From Lutjanus erythropterus (Eukaryota; Chordata; Actinopteri; Lutjaniformes; Lutjanidae), in NCBI GenBank assembly GCA_020091685.1, contig CM034592.1, positions 35,502,350 through 35,566,349 of the forward strand: 64,000 nt of DNA, in the 5' to 3' direction. The notes beneath the pieces were generated by a model. The model searched no databases. It was not told the origin of the DNA and saw only the letters and a list, made by a program, of their open reading frames with translations. The translations under genes were made by a program, and so were the position numbers. This document shows, piece after piece, positions 11,782-25,226 of this stretch. How positions within the stretch are numbered: position 1 is the stretch's first letter; every line of letters starts with the position of its first letter.

Positions 11782-11934
11782 TCATGAGGAGATCAATGTT
11801 GCTTATACAATATTTAAATTAGTAGAAGATAATGTCTCTTGTTGCTCTGTTTACTTGTCTTATCAGGAATGCATAAAGCTTATTAATTAAGATTAATTAC
11901 AAAGACATGATTCAGTATTCAGTTTTAGACCATT
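11782..11934 (+). repeat. Dispersed direct repeat, copy 2
   Basis: Partner of the copy at 8962-9112, 2.8 kb away. Starts TCATGAGGAGATCAATGTTG and ends around TTTTAGACC. The sequence upstream of the two copies is unrelated. Confidence 0.6.
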
Positions 11935-11974
11935 TCTTTTGATACTCTCCAGGAGAGTCTCCAGTCTGTTTATC

Positions 11975-12712
11975 TAAAAGGGATAGTTAGTAGAACAAAG
12001 TGCCGCTTGGTTTGTGGTGGTTGTAAATAGCCCAAAAAACTACATTTGTGAAATTCAACACCAGTTCTAGTAGAAAGAAAGTAGTTCTGGCAGATTCTAC
12101 AATAGAAAGTAGTTCCTACATGAAACTGCTTACAACAAGGTGTGTGGATTATCTTGGGTAGCAGGGTCATGATTTCCAGAACCACCGTTACAAAACCGAA
12201 ATATCGCTCTCTCCAAACCAACCAAACTCCATAGGCTAAATCAGCAATTTTACCTTTTCGGAGTTGCTAGTCTACCGCTGCCTCGATGCGTTAGTTTGTT
12301 TGTGTTATTGTGTGATTTTGGTGTTTTAAAAAGATGGTTTTGATTCACAAAGTCACACAGTAACACAAACAAACAGACTGAGGAAGCAGTACACCAGCAG
12401 CTCCTGTGTTCTGTGAGGTAAAATTACTGATTTCACCTCTGGGGTTGGGTTGGTGTGGAGAGAGAGAGATACTTGGCTTGTATAACAACAGTTTCCCGAC
12501 AGACAAAGCTGTCAGATGGCAAGGTAAAGTGGTGAAAATATTCTGAATATAGTGCACACTTTAACTGATTTTTTTTTGTTTTTTTTTAAAACACATTTTC
12601 CCCTGCTTTTTCAAACTGGGGGCGTACTGACTGGCATCCACTGCAGGAATACTGACTGTTGATAACTAATTTATACAACCTCACCGCAAATAAAATGAAA
12701 TGTCCCTTTAAA
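11975..12712. mobile_element. Long palindromic MITE with TTAAAGGGAT-type ends
   Basis: The left end AAAAGGGATAGTTAG and right end TGTCCCTTTAAAAT bound two inverted arms. In the core, GTTTGTGTTATTGTGTGATT pairs with AAGTCACACAGTAACACAAA. A fragment of the other fold-back MITE family (AGTTCCTACATGAAACTGCT, about 12060-12190) is nested in the left arm. Confidence 0.75.
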
Positions 12713-14430
12713 ATCTTTACAGGCAAGATTAATATTGATTTGAAAAGTCAGATGTGGATATGAAGTTTTCGCTATGAGGCTGCGTGACCCTGCAAACTGT
12801 GCAGCCCAGGCTCATCCCTCAGGTGTCCAGCAGCAGAGTCGACCGCAGATCAGACTACTGCACGAAGCTGAGGTAGATATTTTGGCTCCTTGAGTCACAG
12901 GCAAACAAAAACCAGAGGATTGCATCATCACAGTGACACAGTAACTGTCACTGTAAATCCCACAAGTCCTGTAATGTGCATCTGTGCTGCAGCAAACAAA
13001 CACTGCAGCCTTTTCTTTCTCAGCCATGTGTTTAATGCCAAGTTATTCTGTGCACTTTCCCTAAAAACCAGGCTTTGCTAAAATATTCAGGGGTGGAGCA
13101 ATATGCTGCAATAAGTCACTGCTGCATGCAATGCATAAAATAAACCCCCCCCTTCCCTTGACAGAGCCTTGCTGTGCATGTAAAAAGCTGATTGTCACAG
13201 CCACACAATCAGTTTTATTTTTGTTCTCTGCCTCTCATACAAAAGGTGTCTTATTTCTGGTGTGACCTTGGTGTAATCTAACCGAGTGTTCTTGAAGCGA
13301 GCACTTACCTTGACTTGAATTTCACTCACTCATACGGACACATTGTATAATGCAGCATAAGGGTATCCCTGCAACAGTGACACTGACTCACTCACTGCCT
13401 GACTCATAGTCCTCCTCAGCATCAGGATAGCTCGCTGAATTGAATGAAGCCGCGACAGCAGCAGTACAGTAAAGCGTGCATGTGTGTTCGTTTCATGCTG
13501 TAACTTTTGACTCTGCAGAGCAGCAGCGTGAGTCAGTGCATCATGTGGAAAATGTCGACCGACGCTCTAAGTTTTTTGGATGATGAGCTCGTGCGGTGGG
13601 CGTGTGTGCAGATTTCTGTGAGGTTTTTCTGGCTAAGTGAGATGCAGCTTGGCAGTATACCGCAGTGGACCAGTGTCCTTGTGTCTCTCCTGGTGTCTGG
13701 CTCTTTTCCAGCGTCTGCCCTCATCCTGCTGGGCCTCAATCTGACGAGCACGACACCCTCTCCCCTCTCTTTTTCCTTCTCCTCCTCACTCTCTTTGCAC
13801 AATGCTCTCTCTTCCATATCCCTCCCTTCCATATCTCCACCTCTTTTCTGTCTCTGCCTCAGATGTACTGTCAGCTCCAGCCAGGGGACAGAAGGACACA
13901 GGAGCTACATTGCTATATATTCATGTACTTAACACGCTTTTTATTTATTCCTCCACTTTCCGAACCCGGTCCCCTAGTTGTATGTCTAACCTGACCTCTT
14001 TTGCAGGCCACCTCAGTTTCTCCTCTTGAGCAGTGATACTGGAATGACTCATCTCCCAGAGGGTTAAATAAATCGAGTTTCAGTCGAAAAAGTGTTTAGC
14101 AGCAAGGTTGTTGGATTGCTTGATACCCTGAAGAGTGAGGAAAAACATGGTGGAAAATAAAAAGAAATGTCAGAATATATAGGATGAGATTCTCACCAAA
14201 TATGTTGATGATTTTGCATGAGGGAACTCATTCATGAGGGACTAAGACACAGGAGAGTGTTGCATCATCATGTCTAGAAGAAGGAAATCTGTTTTAATGC
14301 AGCAGCCCGTCAAAAAGTGAACCTGAACCTGCAGAATTAATCAGTTCCATTGTATTGCAATATGTTGGTCTGTGGATTAGCTGCTAACAGTCTGAAGTTG
14401 AGTCATGTTTGATTTTAGTTTGCAGCCTTT
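12713..14430. other. Mixed unique DNA with splice-like signals
   Basis: No gene with a recognisable product. 13430-13740 is CpG-bearing and repeat-free. Near 13520-13530 the sequence GCAGC|GTGAGT resembles a donor, and the pyrimidine-rich run ending CTGCCTCAG at about 13861 resembles an acceptor. The open frame at 13507-13932 gives a low-complexity Ser/Leu protein with no domain. It could include a distal non-coding exon of kcna2. Confidence 0.3.
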
Positions 14431-14432
14431 CA

Positions 14433-14436
<4 letters not shown>

Positions 14437-14519
<83 letters not shown>
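14437..14519. repeat. (TG)n microsatellite
   Basis: About 41 uninterrupted TG units, the longest such tract in the window. Confidence 0.95.
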
Positions 14520-14521
<2 letters not shown>

Positions 14522-15169
14522 GAATGCCTGTGTTGCTGCAATGCAGTATCAAGCAAAGAGGTACAATAGACCTCCACTGTTCATAGAAGGAGCACTGCAC
14601 TCCAGGGACTGGCCTCAGCTGACACTAATGCTTTCCACTGATAAATGTGTGTACATTTGAGTCACCTGGGGACTTTGGGTGCAGCTAATTTTGTAGTGAT
14701 TTTCTTGAATTTTTCTAGCATCTTTCCATGCATTCTTTAAAAATTGATGAGGAGTACCAAAAAGGCAATCAGTTATACTAAATAGATGTTTGTCTGCATG
14801 TGTCAGGGCTGAGTGTATAAACCTTGGTTATTTTTTGTCCAGAAAAGAAAATATTCACTGATGATGATGATGATCATGATCATATTTCTCAATGTCAGGT
14901 ATCAAAACTGAGCTATCATTATCAGTACCAGTCATGGCCAGATGAACCTGTTAGGGACCCAGGGGCTAAAATGTACTGTTTACTGCCAGCTATGTAATAT
15001 GTAAAATGCACCCTGACACCTCCATGTTCATCATCCATCATAGTAGGCTACTTAATTTGTGTTTGTTGTACTTGCATGCAGCCTTGAAACCAACAGAGAC
15101 AAATTTCAGATGGTGTGGTCACAGTCATAGTTACTTTGATCAGATAGTTCAGAATCAAAACTATGCACA

Positions 15170-15302
15170 TTTGCATCCTGGTGCCAACTGGTTAAGATTT
15201 ATAGTATTTAACTGCAACATCCCTGGTTCAAACTAGGTAGCTTGTTGTATGTCATAGCCTTCTCTCATTTCCTGTCTCTATTATCAGCTGTTCAATAAGA
15301 AA
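15170..15302 (+). mobile_element. Degenerate SINE, 3' part
   Basis: The segment CATCCCTGGTTCAAACTAG resembles a tRNA B-box region. It is followed by TTGTATGTCATAGCCTTCTC, TCATTTCCTGTCTCTATTAT and CAGCTGTTCAATAAGAAAAA, the tail shared by common percomorph SINEs. Decayed. Confidence 0.6.
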
Positions 15303-16395
15303 AAGGACATATTCAAAGTTTTGTTCATTTTAGACTGTTCTTCATGGAAAAGCTCTCACAGCTGTTTGAATTAAGACAATATTCAACATATGAGAAGTTA
15401 GCCTTTTTGTCACAGGACCAGTTTGCCAGTGTTTGGTTTGTCCACTCTGGGCTACTGTAGAAACATGGTTGTACAACTGGGCAGCCTCCATGAAAGAGGA
15501 CCTGCACTCTCTGAATATATAAACAAAATCACAACAATTATAATAATACACTCATGAAAACATACTTAAGAATATCATATACATTTTATTTCATATTCTG
15601 CCATTTGATCCCTGTAAATCTCCTTAAATGTTACACACTGACCTTTAAATGAAAAAACTGTGGTATCATATCAGCACTGGTACTGAAATATTTTCTGCTG
15701 AATGTAAACTCAAGCAGTCTGACTGCACTGGAACAATAGAGATTATTTACTGGTGGAAATGAGCCAGTGCAGCTGAGGTCAAGCAATTTTTAAAAATTTG
15801 ATTAACATAAGAAATTTGCATTCTCCGCCTGCATATGATTTAGTCTCACACAGCGCTGTGTCAGCACCGGAGGAAGGTCTGCTCTACACATTATCATTCT
15901 GCTAAAGCAGAAAAACATTCTGGCTTCTTTGTATTTCTTTAAAATTGTTGTTCCCAGCCTTTTCTATCACTGAGCAAACTGACGACCCCAAACATATTTT
16001 AAGGATATTTCATATTCAGTGTATAACAATAACTGTACCAACTGATAAACTTTACAATTAATCCAAATAGTGAAGGCAATAACTGCAGATTTGAGCGGAT
16101 TATTTTCTGTGAATAGTGAGATCAGTTTTCCTGATATTTTTAGGAACTTTTAATCAATGCTCTGGTTGTATTATTATTTTTTTAACACACTTCATAGGCT
16201 TCTTTTTTGGCAAATTAATTTTCTTCTCCCTGATGCTTGGCTGTTGTTGTATTTGCTCTTTGCTTGTTCTAACTTGTTAATCTGATGCAGGACGAGGCTG
16301 TTTAGCAAGAGCGAAGGCTCTGTGAGTATCGCTTGTGTTCAGGTCTTCACTGCACCCTACTCCTGTGATTTTCTGTTTGTGACTTTATGTATTAA

Positions 16396-16565
16396 AGGTA
16401 GAATAAGAAGGTCTGTCAGTTGCTTTTTGTAAACGTACAGTTCAGTGTTGAGTCTCATTCCCAGGACGTCAGATATCAGCGTTTTGGTTTGGTAAAGCTT
16501 CTCGAGCATAATGAGAAATTAAGAAGGTACAGTGGGGGCAGGCTCTCTGCAGATGCAGGCGCCAC
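16396..16565 (+). mobile_element. MITE arm, TTGGTAAAGCTTC family
   Basis: Single arm of the family described at 6.6-7.2 kb: TTGAGTCTCATTCCCAGGA, then GTTTTGGTTTGGTAAAGCTT and GGCAGGCTCTCTGCAGATGC. The opposite arm is missing. Confidence 0.65.
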
Positions 16566-16689
16566 CACCACCACCAGTCTAAGCATTGTTTTTGGTTTTT
16601 AGACTGTTACTTCTTGCATAGTTTGCATCTAAACTTTAAAAATATCAATGAATGTATTTTAAAAAAATGTTTTTTTTACATATCTAAAA

Positions 16690-17546
16690 TCAAGACTCAA
16701 TATCATGATGCGAGACTAGATATTGTCTTAGATTTTGGGTATTGATCAGTATTGTGAAATGTCTTTTTACTGGTTTTAGAGGCTGCGTTAAGAGCCATTC
16801 TATTATTTACCTTTACTCACTTAGTCATTATCATACTTGCCAACCCTCCTAGGAGACTCTCTTTTTTCATGGCCCTCTCATGGTTTTCCTCCTGGGGTCA
16901 CAATTCCCCCGTCTCCGTCTCTCTGATTTGACACCTTTCTTGCCCTTTTGTTATCATAACCTGCCTGTATAAACCCATCCTCCACAGTAAGTGAGAGACA
17001 AAGAGAGAAATGGAGAGCACTAAAAGAAAGAAATAATAAAATTTCAGATGTTCTAGAAAGAAGAATTATTATTTCTTGGAAAGTTTTAAAGGGAAAGGGA
17101 CATGTTTTTTCTCAGAGAAGTACAGATTCATAGAAAAACATTTGTAAAATATTCATTTTCTGTGTTTATGTAGTCAAATTTGAAATTGTGGCTAAATGCT
17201 GTGGCCCCATTGTGATTTCCAGCTAGTAAGTGACAGTTATAGGTCATCTTCAGGCATCAATTTGCCAAAAATGTGTACTATGTTATTTTCATTATTTTAA
17301 AAGTCACCAGAATGCAGAAAATAAAGTGTAGGGGGAGGACCCCTAGACCCCCGCTTTGGTTTTGAAATCCTCCTTATTTTTTAGGTCAAGTATTGTCACA
17401 TTAATGATTATTTATCCAAAAAAACATTGTGTTAATATGTTGTGAAAGCACCAATAGTTATTCCTACAACATTGTCACAATATCGATACTGAGATATTTG
17501 CTTAAAAATTCTGTGATATTTGATTTTTCCATATCGCCCACCCCTA
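16690..17546. mobile_element. Composite DNA transposon remnant with nested element
   Basis: The outer element runs from AAGACTCAATATCATGATGC / GAGACTAGATATTGTCTTAG to TTTCCATATCGCCCACCCCT at 17546, a common fish non-autonomous transposon. It is split at about 16830 by a second repeat starting CATACTTGCCAACCCTCCTA, which runs to about 17390 (CTCCTTATTTTTTAGGTCAA). After the insert the outer sequence resumes with AAAGCACCAATAGTTATTCC and CACAATATCGATACTGAGAT. Confidence 0.7.
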
Positions 17547-17639
17547 GTGCAAATCTGGTGAATCACACTAAATATGATTTGACGGGATTAAACCTAATTA
17601 TTCTATCATTAAAGTGAATACAACTACAGCAGAGTGAAG

Positions 17640-18310
17640 AAATGACCTGTCACTCAGGGCTCAGTGATAATGACCCTTCAGTCTCTCAGTCCTCAAGTTC
17701 ATTTTCTCTGCTCCTTGTTCCTGTGCCAAATCAACATCTGATGGAGACGAGGACGAGCTGTGAAATCAATACCTCCTGGAAACAAATTCATTGTTGACAC
17801 CCTCATCTGCCAACTTACACAACCGGCTGTTTTCACGTCCCCCATATGATTGAAACACGCACAGCATTTAGAGTGCCGGGACCCTTCGCTTTTAATTAAA
17901 GGCAGCCAGCTAATGCAAAGTGAACTGAGCTTTAGAGCCTGCATTAACAGTCTTTGTAACGGGCCCCCAGCTCATAAATAATGGCTGTGCTGTCATGAGG
18001 AACCTGGGAAAGCCATTAAGAGATAGTGAGAGGTATCCGCATGTGTGGCGGCAGGCAGGCAGACTGACAGAAGGGACGAGGCCGGGAGCCGCGATGCTCT
18101 CAGGTCTGCCAGGAGTAACCTTGGCAGAGCCGAGTCCCACACAAATCATCCCGCTGGCCTCTCCGTCCCCCCAGTTTCTCCCCGTTCACCCCCACACGTC
18201 ACAACCGAGAGGGATTCCCGCTGACCTTTGGCTTCTCTGGAGGTCATTTCTGGCCATGGTGCTTTCATTCCCAGCTCATGAATTGATAGCAGGGACAGGA
18301 TTCACTATTG
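17640..18310. promoter_or_regulatory. Candidate conserved non-coding element
   Basis: A 670-bp repeat-free block of balanced composition among repeats, with homeodomain/POU-like motifs (TTTTAATTAAAGG, GCTAATGCAAAG near 17911). Frames overlap on both strands but none has domain content or good codon structure. Position, 4.5 kb before the kcna2 leader, suits a kcna2 enhancer. Conservation is inferred, not measured. Confidence 0.35.
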
Positions 18311-18681
18311 ATCAGTTTGTTCTTTGTGCTGAATATAGCAGAGCACAATGATGGGGGTTTTGCTCTATTTTAGTCACCTTCCTATGTATTATTAATGAAG
18401 CTTGTTGCCAGGAAAGGTTACAAATATAACTGCTGTTACAAGAATTACAAGGCAAAGAGTGACTTCGTAATTGTTGCTGCTGCTGTGTTCACCTATAGCT
18501 TTAACAATAAAACCCAGGAAATATGTGTCCTCAAAGATGCATTTCAGGCTGATTGTTTGTGAGCAGAGCTGCAATATAGCAGATCAAAAGAAAATTAGTT
18601 ACCAACTATTTTGATAATCGATTAGTTTTTTTTTTGTCATTTTTCAAGCAAAAATGTCAAACATTAGCTGGTTGAAACTGC

Positions 18682-19384
18682 TTAAAGGGATAGTTTGAAT
18701 TATTTCATGTGGGATTGTATGAGATTCTTATCAATAGTTGGTTTAATACCTACAGCAGAAGGTGGTCGGCACGGCAGAAAAAAGGCATTTTAGCCACTTA
18801 AAAAGGTCCACCAAAAAAAATCAATATCGGTTTAAGTGTACACTATATTTATAATATTTCCACCACTTTTCCTTGCTGTTGGACAGCCTTTTCCAAGGGG
18901 AAACTGGCGTTATTTAAGTTAAATATTGCTATCTTCAAAACCAACCAAACTCCATGGGTGAAATCAGTAATTTTACCTTGCAGAACTCGGGAGTTGCTGG
19001 TCTATTGCTGCCTCCATCTGTTAATTAGTTTGTGTTACTGTGTGACTGTAGTGAATCTGAACTAATCCTTCAAAGCACCAAAGTCACACAGTAACACAAA
19101 CTAACAGGTCGAGGCAGCAGTATATAACTGCAGTTTCCTGTCAAAAAAGGTTAGACAACAAGGTAAGGTGGTAAAAAATATTCTAAATATAGCGTACACT
19201 TAAACTCTGGTATTGATTTATTGATTTATTTTTTAAGTGGACCTTTTCAAAATGGCTAAAATATCTTTTGTTGCTGACACTCTCCACAGCAACATATTGC
19301 TTAGCTTTCATGTTTATTCTCTCTGCTTCTCCTAACTGGGGACATGCCAACTGGCATCTACTGCAGGTAAACGTAATATGGAAA
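18682..19384. mobile_element. Long palindromic MITE with TTAAAGGGAT ends
   Basis: The fullest copy of the family. The left end TTAAAGGGATAGTTTG is followed by CTACAGCAGAAGGTGGTCGG. Arms pair as TTTAGCCACTTAAAAAGGTC against TTTTTAAGTGGACCTTTTCA, and CCAAACTCCATGGGTGAAAT lies in the left arm. The right end falls near CATCTACTGCAGGTAA. About 0.7 kb. Confidence 0.75.
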
Positions 19385-19667
19385 AATGTAAACACAGGCT
19401 CGTTTCATCTGATTTCAAGGAGAATCCAACTCAGTGGCAGGCATTAGGAACAATTAGAAATAGCTGATCTTCTCAGAGAGAGCAGTGTTAACTTATGTAG
19501 GTCATAGCAGTAGTCATTAGTAGCCATTAGTAGCAGCATCATCATACATTTTGATTAGTCTTTCAATCATAATATTTCACTGTTTGTGTTTTTTTCCCAT
19601 CTTGCCATTGTCATCCAGACCTGGTGTTGACATTTTTGGCAGTTATTTTGAATTTAGGACAGTCTAT

Positions 19668-20568
19668 GCCAGGGGTGTTAAAACTCATCTTAGTTCATGG
19701 GCGACATACAGCCTAATTTGATCTCAAGTGGGCTGGACCAGTAAAACCATTGCATAATAAACTATAAATAACACCACCTCCAAATTTTCTCCCTTTCTTT
19801 TAATGTTAAGATGCACAAGTAGGCCTACATGATGAGAACGATCACAGTTAGCGAACCATCCATTTACAAAACAGATGACGAACAACCAGAGAACAAAAAT
19901 AAGTTCAGTGTCAATGATGTGTCAGTTTTTCCACATTCAGTCAGTCTGCTTTCATTACCAGTGTTGGGAAAGTTACTCAGGAAGAGTAATAAATTACTTT
20001 TCACTTCTTACTCCTGTAAAAAGTAATAATATTCCTTTACTTATCGAGTCTTGATGTGCTTCATGCAACTAATGGTGCCCATATAGAGGTGTATGAAATG
20101 AGGCAAAAAAACTTCAATATCTACTTTTCATTTTGTAATAATTTCCATTTGTCTATTCGTTTGCTTTTGTAATAAATGTATTAAATTGTAAAGAGACTTT
20201 ATGGACACTCTGTACTACTGAGTAATACGTTAGTGCCAAACACATGAAGAAATAAGAACTGGCCCGTTTTTCTTGGAATATCTGATGCTCTGTCAGTCGT
20301 AGGCTGCTGTTCATGTAGGAGCTGGCAGTGAAAAATGGAGAAAAGTGTACAGTGTTGTGTCACGTAGCCTGTACGTAACCACATGGGATCTATAATAACG
20401 TATCCAGCAACCACGGGTGGACAAATCTGGAACAGCAGTGTGTTTTATTGAAAAACTGGCAATTAATGTCTTCCCTGCATTTTTCAAGTCATCCAGTGGG
20501 CCAGATTGGACTCTTTATGTTTGACATATATGTACACATATACGTATGTTTGACAACCCTGACCTAAC
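19668..20568. mobile_element. hAT-like non-autonomous element
   Basis: The left terminus CAGGGGTGTTAAAACTCAT (19670 on) and the right terminus ATGTTTGACAACCCTG (ending near 20568) are inverted. Just inside are the GGGCTGGACCAGTAAAACC and AGTGGGCCAGATTGGACTC segments typical of this fish family. A second repeat (GTGTTGGGAAAGTTACTC, about 19961-20040) is nested. No clear 8-bp target duplication. Confidence 0.65.
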
Positions 20569-20777
20569 CTTTGGGTTTGTGAGTTAGGAAACTGTTCAGT
20601 TTAGCCAGATCAATATAATGTTCAGCTGATGTTATCAAGCTAATATTCATGTGTCACTGCTATATCGCTCTGTATTGCTATCATGTGGTGTATTAGCATG
20701 GGAATATACATATATCAGTATATGTTGTCTGACATGCACCAATATTAAATATGAAGTTACGTATAATCATTAAAAAT

Positions 20778-20975
20778 AGGGCTGCAGTTGTTTTCATCAT
20801 TGATTAATCTGTTAATTATTTTCTTGATTAATCAATAAGTTGTTCAGTCCTTAAAATGTCAGAAAATGATGAAAAATGCTGATGACTATTTCCCAAAGTC
20901 CTCAGTCGTCTTGTTTTGTCCACAATCCAAATCCAGTTTACTGTCATAAGTGATCTTATGTCAGTTTTTCATGAA
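20778..20975 (-). mobile_element. MITE remnant, GATTAATC family
   Basis: Begins AGGGCTGCAGTTGTTTTCAT, continues with ATTGATTAATC and AAAATGTCAGAAAATGATG and ends near TACTGTCATAAG. This is about half an element. Confidence 0.7.
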
Positions 20976-21439
20976 ACAATAAAATAGCCTGCCTTAATTA
21001 CATATCTTGGTCAAAAGTGTTAAGCTCATTTGATGATCATTGCAAAAAATGTGTGTGAATGTATAAGCTCTATTCTATATTCTGTATATTATATTCTGTT
21101 CTTGAAACGTCTGCGTTGGAATTGTTTTACTCCCATCAGCATCAGCCCTTGAAAATCCACTATCAGTCTGGCTTTAGATAGGATTTTCTTTTTCCTAAAT
21201 ACAGTTAGGAAATATGTTTCTGTGATACCAGAAATCCCAAATGTCACCCTGAACTGAGATAAGACAGGATTTCAGACTTAAGAAGTTTCTGTCTACTGAA
21301 TAGTTCACATGTTGCTCTTGCTAAACTAAAACAGGCTACAGATTATTTACTTGTAGATCTGGGCATTGCAGTTTCTTTAAAAGCATGAAACCAACAGTTA
21401 GTGACCAGCGGCAGTGCTGCTGAACAATGCTGGAGATGT

Positions 21440-22260
21440 GTACCCCTTTAAATTGCCCACACTGCAGATAAGGTAAGGAGTGGTAGCTCCAGTGCGGATG
21501 GATGGAGAGCGCGTTTTTTCGCCCTTGCCTTCTCCATCACCAGCAGCAGCAGCAGCGCGTCTCTTGGTATGCATAGCAGTGCCCGAATGCAGGTTTGACT
21601 AAGCTTTATATACCAGCCCGGCGGCCACTGCTGACTGCACTCACATTTCACCCAATTTCACCCCCAAATCTCTCACCTCCCGCCGAGCTGAGCGCATCAT
21701 CAAGACCAATAAAGGCCGCTTTACATTCATGTGGGTGTGAGGGGCTCTGGCTCAGTGTAATTGCATAATCTTGTAGCCCACTACGTGGGGCGATTCTTTC
21801 ATGCATGTCGTTTCAAGTCAGTGTCTGAGGACGCTGCTCTCTCTGCTCACCATGTAGGCTATTAGGAGCCTCGCAGAAAGAGGAGCTGTCTCTGTGCACT
21901 AAACGTTGGGACGCACTTGACTCAGCCTGAGCATCTCTGCAGCTCCCACACTGGATCACATCAGAGAGGCTGTTTTCGTGCCTAAATAAGAAATAAAGAT
22001 GGAAATTGGGCTGGGTGACGCATGAAAAGAGGACTCATTATGGATTCATACACCCCAGCACGCGTCTAATTATTAAATCTCGGTAATAAGATTATTTTTT
22101 TTAAGCTCTCTGCCTCCTCCACGCCTTGCTCTTCCACCCTCCCTTTGCAGATGTTGCCTCTGAGCACCTTATCATCAGGACTATTTACCTTTGCGGCTGT
22201 CTGTGTGTGTCTGCAGCCCCACACGGCTCGTCACACACACACACACACACGGTCACACAC
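21440..22260 (+). promoter_or_regulatory. Putative kcna2 promoter region
   Basis: Repeat-free and richer in CpG than its surroundings. It contains a TATA-like CTTTATATAC at 21603-21612 followed by a GC-rich stretch, a short CAG run near 21541-21555, and a CA run at 22230-22250. Its place just upstream of the predicted leader exon makes it the best promoter candidate. No start site can be named from sequence alone. Confidence 0.4.
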
Positions 22261-22667
22261 TGGCGTGGAGGTAGATCATTCTGCTGATCCCAGCACCTTT
22301 GGTTATTAAGGGAAGCACCACCACCGCCGCCGCCACCTCCTTGATCGGTTCCCTCCTCCTCCCTTTTTTGCCAATCGCCATCCCACGACAGCCTACCCGG
22401 AGGAAAGGAGTCGGGGAGGGGAAAGCGAGGACACACCCGCACATACTGTACCCGGTGAGCGCGGACGGACGGCGAGGATGCTGCAGACAACATGAGGTGA
22501 AGATCATCGGCTGCTGCCCTAAATTGGAAATTCTTTTTTTTAATTATATATATATATACACCCGCTGAAGAGTGAAGATTGTCGCAGCTGGTTATTCACC
22601 TCCCTGGTAGCTACCAGTGTCCAGCAGGAGCATCAACTCGCATCAGATATGAAGAAGATGTCTGCAG
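22261..22667 (+). other. kcna2: Probable non-coding 5' exon of kcna2
   Basis: A GC- and CpG-richer stretch ends at 22667 in a near-consensus 5' splice site (CAG|GTATGT). The matching 3' splice site is 925 bp downstream, just before the kcna2 coding exon. The 5' boundary is arbitrary because no transcription start can be fixed. Kv1 genes commonly have non-coding leader exons joined to a single coding exon, so this is inferred from splice signals, spacing and family practice. Confidence 0.5.
22649..22667 (+). other. Possible upstream ORF start in the kcna2 leader
   Basis: An ATG at 22649 begins a frame that, after joining 22667 to 23593, reads MKKMSAVRS and stops at 23601-23603, about 126 bases before the kcna2 start. 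This would be a nine-codon uORF crossing the exon junction and could damp translation. It depends wholly on the predicted splice. Confidence 0.3.
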
Positions 22668-23592
22668 GTATGTATGAAATCAAGATAAACCTACCTATCA
22701 TATCTGATTTTCACGATTAAGGCTTGTCATTGTGTAATTAATGCTTTGATTTTACTGACAAACGTGACAATGGAGAATAAGCCTGCAGTTATGTATTTGA
22801 TGTGTGTTTCATAAGGATTTTATGTTGTAAAACTGTGCTCCCACTCTGATGATGCAGACAAGAGAGATACAGTTTTTTCTCTTGGAGCCTATTTCCTTCT
22901 ATGGATCAATTATTTATAGATGTTTTTGAATATTTCAGAGACAGGCACCATTTCAAGACTCAAAAATGCTCCAGCAAAACTAAGCCGAAGTCGATTAATA
23001 TGAGGCGTTTGTTTGTTGTGTTTGTTTGCAGTGTGAATGTTCTCGTAGCTACATTTGTGTTTAGACTGCAGTGCTTTTCTATGATATTCTAGACAGGATG
23101 CTGTCTGTATGAATTTGGTGCCTGCTGCATTGCCATATTCATGCATGGCTTCACTGCAAAAAGGTAGTGCCATTCATTTCACTGGATACTGTCCATTGCA
23201 GCAGATCAGTGTCCTAATTTATGAGGTTCTGTTGCATTTTATATGCCAGTTAGCCCCTGAGTTTACCTGCATTGAAGCCATTTATATGCAAGACGGGTGG
23301 TTTATTTGCATATTAATTTGCACAAGTCAGGAGCAGGAGTGTCAGCCTCAAGTTTCCACAAGATGATTCATTTTTGTATCAACTCACGACAGTCTAACTT
23401 TACATAACTCAAATCTTATGACATTCTTTCAGAGGGTGGCTTTGTTTTCATCTATTTTCAGCTGTTTGCTCGTCAAGCTAAAGCAAATTCTTGACGTCTC
23501 TGAGCTAAAAGGCAGGACTATTGAGTGCTGAATCATGTCTCAGGTGTACCTGACCTTGTTGTCTGTCTTTGCTTTATCTGTCCTACATGCAG
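22668..23592 (+). other. kcna2: Predicted 5' UTR intron of kcna2
   Basis: Starts GTATGT at 22668. Ends in a pyrimidine-rich run and ACATGCAG at 23592, 137 bases before the kcna2 ATG. A second usable acceptor (CCTGCAG, ending 23728) lies one base before the ATG and could give an alternative short leader. The intron itself has no recognisable repeat or gene. Confidence 0.5.
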
Positions 23593-23702
23593 TCAGATCC
23601 TAGGTGACACCCTGTGGCCGTCAGGACTTTACGGTGTTGAGCCCCCTCCCTCTCCTGGCCCCTGCCTGCAGTTCTCCAGGCTGCAGGACCCAGACTCACT
23701 GA

Positions 23703-25226
<1,524 letters not shown>

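Noticed and set aside
13507-13932. 141-codon plus-strand frame with an opposing frame
   Set aside because: Low-complexity Ser/Leu/Pro text from pyrimidine-rich DNA; more like an intron 3' end than a gene.
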